The notes under the pieces were generated by a model. The model searched no databases. It was not told where the DNA came from and saw only the letters and a program-made list of their open reading frames with translations. A stretch of DNA of 64,000 nt, taken from positions 3,286,001 through 3,350,000 of the forward strand of contig NZ_CP006850.1 of assembly GCF_000523235.1 (NCBI RefSeq). Direction: 5' to 3'. Positions 52,044-59,929 of the stretch are shown here, piece by piece (the first letter of the stretch is position 1; the number at the start of each line of letters is the position of its first letter). Position numbers and translations under genes: made by a program. Source of the stretch: Nocardia nova SH22a. GTDB taxonomy: Bacteria > Actinomycetota > Actinomycetes > Mycobacteriales > Mycobacteriaceae.

Positions 52044-53075
52044 ATGACCGTCTACACCCCCGAATCGCCCTATGCCGCCGATCCCGGCCGCTACGAGACG
52101 ATCCCGTACCGCCGCAGCGGGAACTCCGGGCTGGACCTGCCCGCCTTCTCGTTCGGCCTGTGGCAGAAGTTCGGCACCGACTACCCGTTCGCCACGCAGC
52201 GCGAGATCATCCTGCACGCCTTCGATCTGGGGATCAGCCACTTCGACAATGCCGATCGCTACGGTCCGCCGCATCGCGGCGCGCAACAGAACTTCGGCGC
52301 CGTGCTGGCCAAGGATCTGGCGCCGTACCGCGACGAGCTGATCCTGTCGACCAAAGCGGGCAATCCGATCGGCCCCAGCCCGTACCTGCGCGGCGGCTCC
52401 CGCAAATCGCTGCTGACCTCCCTCGAACACAGCCTGCGCGACCTCGGCACCGACTACGTCGACATCTTCTATCACCACAGCCCCGACCCCGGCACGCCCT
52501 TGGAAGAGACAGCGGGTGCACTGGTGAGCGCGGTGGAGCAGGGCAAGGCCCTCTATATCGGAATCTCCAACTACCAGCCGGACCGCGCACACGACATCGC
52601 CGAGTTGTTGCGAGGCGCGGGTGTGCCGCTGCTCATCGACCAGACGCGCTACTCGATCTACGACCGCAGCCCCGAACGCAACGGGCTGCTCGACACCGCC
52701 CGGGACGACGGCTTCGGCGTGATCGTCTATTCGCCACTGGCACAAGGGCTTCTGACCGACAAGTATCTGGAGACCATCCCCGAGGGCGCGCGGGCACGCG
52801 ACAGCGTATTCCTGTCGCCGGAGGTGATCGACGAGACCTATCGGCAGCGGACCGCCGCGCTGAACAAACTCGCCGAGGCCCGCGGCCAGTCGCTCGCGCA
52901 GCTGGCACTGCAGTGGGTGCTGCGACGGCCCGAGGTGACCTCGGCGCTGATCGGCGCCAGCTCCACCGCACAGCTCGATCACAATCTCGCCGCACTGAGC
53001 TTCCCCGCGCTCACCGAGGACGAGCTGGCGTTGATCGACGAGCACGGCGTGCACGGCACCGGAACGCGGCGCTGA
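52044..53075 (+). CDS. Aldo/keto reductase, YghZ/Kv-beta-like
   Basis: This 343-aa aldo/keto reductase has catalytic residues D68, Y73, K104 and H145 (HFDNADRY, STKAG, FYHHSPD). RYGPPHRGAQQNFG and the GPSPYLRGGSRKSLL segment place it with the YghZ / methylglyoxal-reductase-like group rather than with the two reductases at 39288 and 40325. GALIGASSTAQLDHNL-type cofactor binding is seen near the end. An AAAGGA site precedes the ATG at 52044. Confidence 0.9.
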   Translation: MTVYTPESPYAADPGRYETIPYRRSGNSGLDLPAFSFGLWQKFGTDYPFATQREIILHAFDLGISHFDNADRYGPPHRGAQQNFGAVLAKDLAPYRDELILSTKAGNPIGPSPYLRGGSRKSLLTSLEHSLRDLGTDYVDIFYHHSPDPGTPLEETAGALVSAVEQGKALYIGISNYQPDRAHDIAELLRGAGVPLLIDQTRYSIYDRSPERNGLLDTARDDGFGVIVYSPLAQGLLTDKYLETIPEGARARDSVFLSPEVIDETYRQRTAALNKLAEARGQSLAQLALQWVLRRPEVTSALIGASSTAQLDHNLAALSFPALTEDELALIDEHGVHGTGTRR

Positions 53076-53076
53076 G

Positions 53077-54414
53077 ATGTCCGGGTTCCACCTCAATCTG
53101 TCGCTGATGACGCCGGGACACTTCCGGCACGCCTGGCGGCTGCCGCACGCCGATCCGGTCGCCTATCTCGATATCGACTACTTCCGGCGGCTCGCGCACA
53201 TCGCCGAGGCGGCGAAGATCGACGCGGTCTTCCTCGGCGACGGTCCCGCACTGCGGGGCGAGATCGAGGAGGCGCCCGGCACCGGCATCGATCCGCTGAT
53301 CCTGCTCGGCCACATCGCCGCGGTCACCGAACACCTCGGCGTCGTGATCACCTCCTCGACCACCTACAACTCGCCCTACAACTTGGCGCGGCGGTTCCAG
53401 GCGCTCGACCATGTGACCAAGGGCCGGGCCGCGGTCAACATCGTCACCACCGGAACACCCGCTGCGGCAGCGAATTTCGGTGCTCTCGCCCACCCCGATC
53501 GCGAGACCCGCTATCGGCGGGCCTGGGAATTCCTCGATGTCGTGACCCGGCTGTGGGACAGCTGGCAGCCGGACTGGCTGGTCGCCGACAAACAGTCGGG
53601 CCGCTACGCCGACCCGGCCCGCATCCACCGCATCGATCACGAGGGCGAGTTCTTCTCCGTCGCGGGCCCGCTGCCGGTTCCGCCCGGTCCGCAGGGGCGG
53701 CCGGTGATCGTGCAGGCGGGCGGGTCGGAGGGCGGGCTGACCCTCGCCGGTGATTTCGCCGATGTGGTGTTCACGGTGGCGCAGACGCGGGAGCGGGCCG
53801 TCGCGTTCCGGGAAGAGATCCATCGTCGCGCGATCGCCTCCGGACGGCGGCCCGAACAGGTCAAGGTGTCGCTGGGCGTGGTGGTGCTGGTCGCCGACAC
53901 CGAGGAGCTGGCGCGGCGGCGTGAGCGCGAACTCTACGAACTGCTTCCGATCGAACGGCTCACCGCGAATCTGCTTGCGGGGCTGGGTCTTCCGGACGGA
54001 TCGTTCGGGCCCGACGACGCGATCGGCACCGGTGATCTTCCGGAAACTCTTCCCGCGGAGTCGTTCTCGACCGGATTCAGCGTCTCGACGCGGGCGTTGA
54101 TCGCCACCGCACCGCACACGCCACGAGAGCTGATCCAGCGCAGTGCCGGTGGGTCCGGACATCGGCTCCTGGTCGGCTCGGCCGAACAGGTCGCCGACGA
54201 TCTGCAGCAATGGTTCGAGGCGGGCGCGGCGGACGGGTTCACGATCATGCCCGCCGAAACCGCCGTCGACCTGGAGAATTTCGCTACCGGTGTGGTGCCG
54301 ATCCTGCAGGAGCGCGGTCTGTTCCAACGCGAATACCGCGCGCACACCCTGCGGGAGAGGCTGGGGCTGCCGTTTCCGGTTCAGCCGGGGTCGGTGACGG
54401 CGGAGTCGGCCTGA
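53077..54414 (+). CDS. LLM-class FMN-dependent monooxygenase
   Basis: This 445-aa enzyme starts GFHLNLSLMTPGHFRHAWR and has AVFLGDGPALRGE, ITSSTTYNSPYNLARR, RPVIVQAGGSEGG and ADGFTIMPAETAVD. Two departures are notable: the flavin-side motif reads GRAAVNIVTTG instead of GWNVVTT, and the LPGL motif is KVSLGVVVLVADTEE. The core Asn is kept, so activity is plausible with a different substrate pocket. It ends the operon that starts at 47198 and is followed by a strong terminator. Confidence 0.88.
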   Translation: MSGFHLNLSLMTPGHFRHAWRLPHADPVAYLDIDYFRRLAHIAEAAKIDAVFLGDGPALRGEIEEAPGTGIDPLILLGHIAAVTEHLGVVITSSTTYNSPYNLARRFQALDHVTKGRAAVNIVTTGTPAAAANFGALAHPDRETRYRRAWEFLDVVTRLWDSWQPDWLVADKQSGRYADPARIHRIDHEGEFFSVAGPLPVPPGPQGRPVIVQAGGSEGGLTLAGDFADVVFTVAQTRERAVAFREEIHRRAIASGRRPEQVKVSLGVVVLVADTEELARRRERELYELLPIERLTANLLAGLGLPDGSFGPDDAIGTGDLPETLPAESFSTGFSVSTRALIATAPHTPRELIQRSAGGSGHRLLVGSAEQVADDLQQWFEAGAADGFTIMPAETAVDLENFATGVVPILQERGLFQREYRAHTLRERLGLPFPVQPGSVTAESA

Positions 54415-54440
54415 AACACCGCTGCCGGACAGCGAAACAG

Positions 54441-54474
54441 CGGTGTGGCGGATGGTTCACCATCCGCCACACCG
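54441..54474. terminator. Bidirectional transcription terminator
   Basis: A perfect 15-bp stem (54441-54455 with 54460-54474, CGGTGTGGCGGATGG) closes a TTCA loop. It lies between the convergent monooxygenase gene and the ketopantoate-reductase-like gene. Flanking ACAG and CTGT could extend the stem. The lack of a U-tract is common in high-G+C actinobacteria. Confidence 0.8.
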
Positions 54475-54532
54475 TGCTGTCGGCGCGGTTCGCCCGACCC
54501 GGCCGAGCTCGCGCGTCCGCTGTGGCGCCCGA

Positions 54533-55555
54533 TCACCCGTCGGTATCGCCGACAGTGGGGAGCAGGTCCGTCAGGGCTTCCAGGCCGGGCAGATCGAGTC
54601 CGCCGCCGTTGCGGGTGGCCCGGCCCAGCAGTCGCTGCAGCGCGGTGTTGAACGGCGCGTCGACGCCGTGCAGGCGAGCGAGCAGGGCGATTTCGCCGTT
54701 GAGGTAATCGACCTCGTTGGTGGTCGCGCCGCGAGCGAAGCTCTGCCAGGTGGATTGGCGGCCCGCGGGTGCGGCACCGTGCAGGGCGCGCCGCCGGGCG
54801 GGTGCCGGGAGCAGGGACTCCGGTTCGTGGAACGCGATATCGGCCGCGGTGAGAACCCGTCGGGTCTCGGCGACCAGCGCGGCGCCGACCGCGGCCTTCC
54901 CAGCGGGGTCACCGGCGAGGACCTCGAGCCCGTTCTTCACGTTGTGCAGGATTTTCGCGGCCTTGTGGGCACGGATGTCGGATACGGCTTCGGTACGGAA
55001 ATTCGCCTTCCCGAGATCGTCGACCAGAGTCGTCAGGGCCGCCGCCCCGTCCGCGGGGGCGCCCGCGGCGACTCCGGCGATCAACGCGCCCACGAACGGG
55101 CTTGCGCCGACGTGGATTTCACCGAGCCGCTCATAACGCGCGGAAACCAGCAGCACGGCGCCGACCACCGTGGCGAACCAGCGCGCCGCCGTGCGCTCGG
55201 CGGCCAGCCCGTTCTGGACGGTCACCACGGGGATGTGCTCGGCGGCGACGCCGACGACGACCCCGTCCGGATCCCGGACATCGTGCCAGGCGAAGGCCGC
55301 CGCGGCAGCGCCCATATCCTGGGTCTTGGCGGTGAGCACGAGGATGTCACCGGTGTGCAGTCCCACGTCCTCGCCCGCGACCGGCAGTCGCACCGCCCGC
55401 ACGCCCGCGGGGGTGTGATAGTCCACCGGGTGCTGCCGGAAATACTCCAGCGCGTCACCGCGGGCGACCAGGAGAACGTCGCGTCCGCTGCCGGACAGTT
55501 CCACCGCCAGCGTCGTGCCGACCGCACCGGCGCCGACGATCACGTAGCGGGTCAC
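54533..55555 (-). CDS. Ketopantoate reductase family (ApbA/PanE) protein
   Basis: This 340-aa NADP-dependent dehydrogenase starts TRYVIVGAGAVGTTLAVELSGSG, a Rossmann dinucleotide loop. Blocks ILVLTAKTQD, VVTVQNGLAAE and KILHNVKNGLEVL, with the family's lysine, match ApbA/PanE proteins. It ends an operon of transport and oxygenation genes, so reduction of a 2-keto acid or aldehyde from that pathway is as likely as pantothenate synthesis. The GTG at 55555 overlaps the previous stop (GTGA). Confidence 0.85.
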   Translation of the reverse strand: MTRYVIVGAGAVGTTLAVELSGSGRDVLLVARGDALEYFRQHPVDYHTPAGVRAVRLPVAGEDVGLHTGDILVLTAKTQDMGAAAAAFAWHDVRDPDGVVVGVAAEHIPVVTVQNGLAAERTAARWFATVVGAVLLVSARYERLGEIHVGASPFVGALIAGVAAGAPADGAAALTTLVDDLGKANFRTEAVSDIRAHKAAKILHNVKNGLEVLAGDPAGKAAVGAALVAETRRVLTAADIAFHEPESLLPAPARRRALHGAAPAGRQSTWQSFARGATTNEVDYLNGEIALLARLHGVDAPFNTALQRLLGRATRNGGGLDLPGLEALTDLLPTVGDTDG

Positions 55556-56310
55556 CGCGATGCCGAATCGCTGTGGCGCAGGCGGGTTTCGCCCGCGCGG
55601 ATCGGGATGTCGAGCCGGTTGGCGGCCGGGGGGAGTGGGCACAGGTAGTGATCGGAGAATGTGCACGGTGGCAGGTGGGCACGATTGAAATCGACGCTCA
55701 CCCGGCCGCTGTCGTCCGGCGGCGGCACGGTCAGGAAGCGGAACCGCTGGGTCTCACCGCCGTTGGTGGTGTCGGCGAAGGTGATCTGCGTGTGTCCCGT
55801 GGGCGTGCGGACCCCGTCGAAGGTGATGTCACGACCGCCGATCGCGAGGTGGATGCGCGCCGCCGCGCTCGTGCTGACGAACCCGTCGATGTGATCGAGC
55901 CGCAGTGTCGCCGAGATCTCCTCGGCGACACCGTCGATCACCCAGGCACGGTCGGGGACGAAGGCGTCGATCCCCTCGAGTCCGATCCGGGTGACCGCTC
56001 GCGGATCGAATACCCGCACGGCCAGCTCTCCGGCTCGGGCCACCGGGCGCAGCAGGAGCCTGCCGAGCAGATGTTCGCCACCGGGCCGCAGATCCACGCG
56101 CAACCCGTCCGGGCCCGTACCGGCGACCCGGCCGTCGGCCACGGACCAGGTGCCGGGGAGGCCGTCGATGCGGATCGGTTCCTCGCCGAGCCAGTGCGTG
56201 CCGACGGCCGCCGCTGTTCCGTGCGCCGCGGTGGCCTCGGCGATACGTCCGGCGCGCCATGTGTGCCAGTCGGCCGCCCACAGGTCGGTGTCCGTTGTCG
56301 ATGCGGTCAT
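55552..56310 (-). CDS. DUF1684 family protein
   Basis: This 252-aa protein ends with the DUF1684 hallmark VDFNRAHLPPCTFSDHYLCPLPPAANRLDIPIRAGE. The upstream part has LWAADWHTWRAGRIAEATAAHG and a beta-rich middle. No function is established for the family. I chose the ATG at 56310 with an AAGGA site. It is coupled to the ketopantoate-reductase-like gene by GTGA overlap. Confidence 0.87.
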   Translation of the reverse strand: MTASTTDTDLWAADWHTWRAGRIAEATAAHGTAAAVGTHWLGEEPIRIDGLPGTWSVADGRVAGTGPDGLRVDLRPGGEHLLGRLLLRPVARAGELAVRVFDPRAVTRIGLEGIDAFVPDRAWVIDGVAEEISATLRLDHIDGFVSTSAAARIHLAIGGRDITFDGVRTPTGHTQITFADTTNGGETQRFRFLTVPPPDDSGRVSVDFNRAHLPPCTFSDHYLCPLPPAANRLDIPIRAGETRLRHSDSASR

Positions 56311-56335
56311 GGTCGTCCTTCCGGAGGAATTGATC

Positions 56336-56362
56336 GGATTCTTCGGTCGGACAGAAGAATCC
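56336..56362. terminator. Hairpin between importer ATPase and DUF1684 genes
   Basis: GGATTCTTC and GAAGAATCC form a perfect 9-bp stem around a 9-base loop in the 80-bp gap on the minus-strand operon. It may act as an internal attenuator or RNA-processing site that sets downstream expression. There is no T-tract. Confidence 0.4.
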
Positions 56363-56390
56363 GGGAATCGGATCGGGGTGTGGATGCCCG

Positions 56391-58052
56391 TCACGACCGG
56401 ACGGTCGCGCGGCGTCCGGGGATCGCCGCGAGCAGTCGCTCGGTGTATTCACTCGACGGGTGCCGGAAAACCGTGGCGACCGAGCCGGATTCGACCACCG
56501 TCCCGCGTTCGAAAACCGAGACGGTATGTGCCAGTTGCCCGACCACGGCGAGATCGTGGGAAACGAACACGTAGGTCAGGTGCAGCCGCTGTTGCAGATC
56601 CACGAGCAACGCCAGAATCTGCTGCTGGACCGATACGTCCAGCGCCGAGACGGGCTCGTCGAGCAACACCAGCTCCGGCTCCAGGGCCAGCGCGCGGGCG
56701 ATCGCGATGCGCTGACGTTGCCCGCCGGACAGTTCGGCGGGAAGCCGATCGTGGAAGGTGCGCGGCAGTGCGACCTGGTCGAGCAGTTCCAGGGCACGCG
56801 CTCGGCGGCCGCGCCGGTTGCCGATGCCGAAGGACACCAGCGGCTCGATGATGCTGTCGCCGACGGTGAACCGGGGATCCAGTGCGGCGAACGGGTTCTG
56901 GTGCACCAATTGGAAACGGCGCCGCAACGTCCGCAGCTGCCGGTGGCTCAACGCGGTGAGATCCGTGCCGTCGAAACGCACGGCACCGGCCGTCGGCTTC
57001 GTCAGCGCCATGGCGATGCGCAGGGTGGTGGTCTTCCCGGAGCCGGATTCGCCAACCAGCGCGTGGGTGCGCCCGGCCGCGACACGTATCGAGACATCGT
57101 CCAGTGCGATGGTGGTGTAACGCCCGGAAGCGCCACGCGCGGAACGGAATTCCTTGCAGACCCCGGCGAGTTCGAGAATCGGGTCGGCCACCTCCGGGTC
57201 GCCGGAGCGCAGGGCGAATCGCGGCTCGGCGATCCCGCCGCCAGCGAGGGCCGGTGCGGCGGCGATGAGATCACGAGTGTAAGGGTGTTCGGGGTCGACC
57301 AGGATCCGTCCGGGCGCACCCTGTTCGACGATCCGCCCGCGCCGCATCACCACGACCCGGTCGGCGCGGTCGGCGGCCACGGCCAGGTCGTGGGTGATGA
57401 TCAGCAGGGCGGTGCCGCTGCCGCGCACCAGCGACTCGAGATGGTCGAGAATGCGTGCCTGAACGGTCACATCGAGAGCGCTGGTGGGTTCGTCGGCGAT
57501 GATGAGGTCGGGCTTGCCCGCCAGGGCGATCGCGATCAGCACACGCTGGCGCTGACCACCCGACAGTTCGTGTGGATACCGGTGCAGTACCCGGCCGGGG
57601 TCGTCGAGCCCGGCCGCGTGCAGCGTGTCGAGGACCTCCGCGTGCAGTTCGGGTCCGCGCGGACCACGCAACCTCACCGCCTCGGCGACCTGCCTGCCGA
57701 CCCGCTGCGTGGGGTTGAGCCCGACCATCGGATCCTGCGGGATCAGCGCGACCGTGGCGCCGCGCAACGGCCGCACGACCTTCTCGGCGGTGCCCACGAT
57801 CTCGGTTCCGGCGACCCGGATCGAGCCGCCGGTGGTGCGCGCCCGATCGGGGAGCAGCCCGATGACGGCGAGTGCGGTCGTGGTCTTGCCGGACCCGGAT
57901 TCGCCGACCAGGGCCACGATTTCGCCCCGGCCCACCCGCAAGGTGAGATCCCGTACGGCCGGATCGACCGCGTCCTCGCGCAGATAGCCGACCTCGAGCC
58001 CCTCGATCTCCACGATCGCCGGGCCGTCGGCGGGCACGGTGGCGTTCGTCAT
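56391..58052 (-). CDS. Fused double ABC ATPase (DppD-DppF type, third importer)
   Basis: This 553-aa tandem ATPase has Walker A GESGSGKTT at about 50-58 and again at about 334-342. Both signatures are LSGGQRQR, and the Walker B regions are IIADEPTSALD and VLLDEPVSALD. Both sites look active. I chose the ATG at 58052, which overlaps the permease stop (ATGA). It powers the third importer. Confidence 0.92.
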   Translation of the reverse strand: MTNATVPADGPAIVEIEGLEVGYLREDAVDPAVRDLTLRVGRGEIVALVGESGSGKTTTALAVIGLLPDRARTTGGSIRVAGTEIVGTAEKVVRPLRGATVALIPQDPMVGLNPTQRVGRQVAEAVRLRGPRGPELHAEVLDTLHAAGLDDPGRVLHRYPHELSGGQRQRVLIAIALAGKPDLIIADEPTSALDVTVQARILDHLESLVRGSGTALLIITHDLAVAADRADRVVVMRRGRIVEQGAPGRILVDPEHPYTRDLIAAAPALAGGGIAEPRFALRSGDPEVADPILELAGVCKEFRSARGASGRYTTIALDDVSIRVAAGRTHALVGESGSGKTTTLRIAMALTKPTAGAVRFDGTDLTALSHRQLRTLRRRFQLVHQNPFAALDPRFTVGDSIIEPLVSFGIGNRRGRRARALELLDQVALPRTFHDRLPAELSGGQRQRIAIARALALEPELVLLDEPVSALDVSVQQQILALLVDLQQRLHLTYVFVSHDLAVVGQLAHTVSVFERGTVVESGSVATVFRHPSSEYTERLLAAIPGRRATVRS

Positions 58053-58945
58053 CGTTTCCACTCCTGCAGCGTCTTGGCGATGTGGTTGAGCGACAGCACC
58101 GTCAGCACCACCACCGCACCGGGCAGCAACGACACCCACGGCGCGGTGACCAGGAAGTTGCGCCCGCCCGCGACGAGAGATCCCCATTCGGCTCGGGGCG
58201 GCGCCGCGCCGAAGCCGAGGAAGCTCAGCGCCGCGACGGCGATGATCGCGGTCCCGAAGTCCAGCACCGACAAGGCCAGCACCGGGCCCCACGAGTTGGG
58301 CAGCACATGGCGCAGCAGTATCCGCAGCCACGAGGCCCCTCCGGCGCGGGCCGCCTCGACGTACGGAAGTGTCTTGACGCGCAACACCTCCGAGCGTGTC
58401 GTGCGCGCGAAACCCGGCAGGATTCCGACACCGACCGCGATCGCCACCGGGATCGTTCCGAATCCCAGCGCGGTCACGATCGCCAAGGCGGACAGCAGCC
58501 CCGGAATCGCCAGCAGGACATCGACTCCGCGCATGATCACCGAATCGGCGGCCCCGCCGAAGAATCCGGACACCAGGCCCAGCGCCAGCCCGGCGACCAG
58601 CGCGATACCCACCGCGATGAGCGCCGCCTGCACGGTCAGCGCCGAACCGTAGAGCGTGCGCGCCCACAGATCCCGGCCGACGTCGTCGGTGCCGAAAAGG
58701 TGTGTCGCACCGGGCGGCAGCAACCGCTCGGCCGGCGCGGTGGCATACGGATCACGGGAGGTGAACAGCGACGGCAGGAACGCCGAGGCGATCACCCACC
58801 CCACGATCACGATCGCCGCGACGAATCCGGGCCGCCGCGCCAGGCGCACCGCGGTACGGCGCAGCCGGGATCGGCGCGGCCGCGGCGCCGTATCCTCGAC
58901 CGTGCTGACGGTGTCCTCGGCTTCCGTGGCCAGAACCTGAACCAT
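58049..58945 (-). CDS. ABC transporter permease, DppC type (third importer)
   Basis: This 298-aa permease has the THLFGTDDVGRDLWARTLYG motif of DppC proteins and the coupling loop LPYVEAARAGGASWLRILLRHVLPNS. About six helices are visible after a 45-residue Arg- and Glu-rich cytoplasmic start. One base separates it from the DppB-type gene. Confidence 0.9.
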   Translation of the reverse strand: MVQVLATEAEDTVSTVEDTAPRPRRSRLRRTAVRLARRPGFVAAIVIVGWVIASAFLPSLFTSRDPYATAPAERLLPPGATHLFGTDDVGRDLWARTLYGSALTVQAALIAVGIALVAGLALGLVSGFFGGAADSVIMRGVDVLLAIPGLLSALAIVTALGFGTIPVAIAVGVGILPGFARTTRSEVLRVKTLPYVEAARAGGASWLRILLRHVLPNSWGPVLALSVLDFGTAIIAVAALSFLGFGAAPPRAEWGSLVAGGRNFLVTAPWVSLLPGAVVVLTVLSLNHIAKTLQEWKR

Positions 58946-58946
58946 G

Positions 58947-59903
58947 TCAGCTCACCTCTGCTCTCGTGGCATGTGTGATCCGGGGATCCAGCAGTGGGTA
59001 CAGCAGGTCCACGACCAGATTCACCAGTACGAAGCCCGCCGCCGCGACGACGACGATGCCCAGCACCACGGGAATGTCCTTGGCCAGCACGGCTTCCTGC
59101 GCAAGGCGGCCGATCCCGTTGCGGTTGAACACCGTTTCGACCACGATCGCACTGGTCACCGTCGTGCCGACCAGAAGGCCGAGGATGGTCAGCGCCGGGA
59201 GCAGGGCATTGCGAAACGCGTGCCGCAGCTGCACGACGGCCCGCGACAGCCCCTTGGCCCTGGCGGTGACGATGTACTGCTCACCCAACGTCTCGTCGAA
59301 ACTGCGAGTGAGCACCTGCGCCAGCTGAGCCGACGACGGTAGGGCCATGGTGACGACGGGCAGCACCTGCGATCGCCACCCGTTGCTCCCCGACGACGGC
59401 ACCCAGCCCAGATCGAAGGCGAACACCTGAATGAGTATCAGCGCCACCAGGAACGACGGGATCGCGACGCCCAGCGCGGGCAACCGGTCGAGCACTGTGC
59501 GCAGCGGCCGCAATCGCACGAACGCGGCCAGGTAGGCGACGCCGGTGCCGAATACCACCGCCAGCGTTCCGGCGAGGACGCTGAGCAGCAACGTGCCGCC
59601 CAACCGGTCGCCGATCAATTCGGTGACCGGCACATGCTTGGCGATCGAGGTGCCGAAATCGCCGTGTAGTGCGCCGGTCAGCGCGGTGCGGTACTGCTCG
59701 AACAGCGGCCGGTCGAGTCCGTACTGCGCCTTGGCGGCGGCGAGTTGCTGTGGTGTCAGCGAATCGGTTTCGATACCCGCCGCACCGAGCTGGATCGAGA
59801 CCGGATCACTCGGCAGCAGATACAGAACGGCGAAGGTGAGTGTGAACGCCGCCCACAGCACCACGACGGCCGCGGCGATGCGCCGGGCGACATACCGGGT
59901 CAC
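58947..59903 (-). CDS. ABC transporter permease, DppB type (third importer)
   Basis: This 318-aa permease starts at GTG 59903 (TRYVARRIAAAVVVLWAAFTLTF) behind an AAGGA site. The extracellular loop contains LTPQQLAAAKAQYGLDRPL, and the coupling loop is YIVTARAKGLSRAVVQLRHAFRNALLP. The PLLDPRI ending is typical. It pairs with the DppC-type product. Confidence 0.9.
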   Translation of the reverse strand: MTRYVARRIAAAVVVLWAAFTLTFAVLYLLPSDPVSIQLGAAGIETDSLTPQQLAAAKAQYGLDRPLFEQYRTALTGALHGDFGTSIAKHVPVTELIGDRLGGTLLLSVLAGTLAVVFGTGVAYLAAFVRLRPLRTVLDRLPALGVAIPSFLVALILIQVFAFDLGWVPSSGSNGWRSQVLPVVTMALPSSAQLAQVLTRSFDETLGEQYIVTARAKGLSRAVVQLRHAFRNALLPALTILGLLVGTTVTSAIVVETVFNRNGIGRLAQEAVLAKDIPVVLGIVVVAAAGFVLVNLVVDLLYPLLDPRITHATRAEVS

Positions 59904-59929
59904 GGTCGGTTCCTTACTCTCGCGCCGTG

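Noticed and set aside
53077..54414. Pseudogene call for the LLM with the altered flavin motif
   Set aside because: Length, reading frame and most family blocks are intact, so divergence of function is a better explanation.
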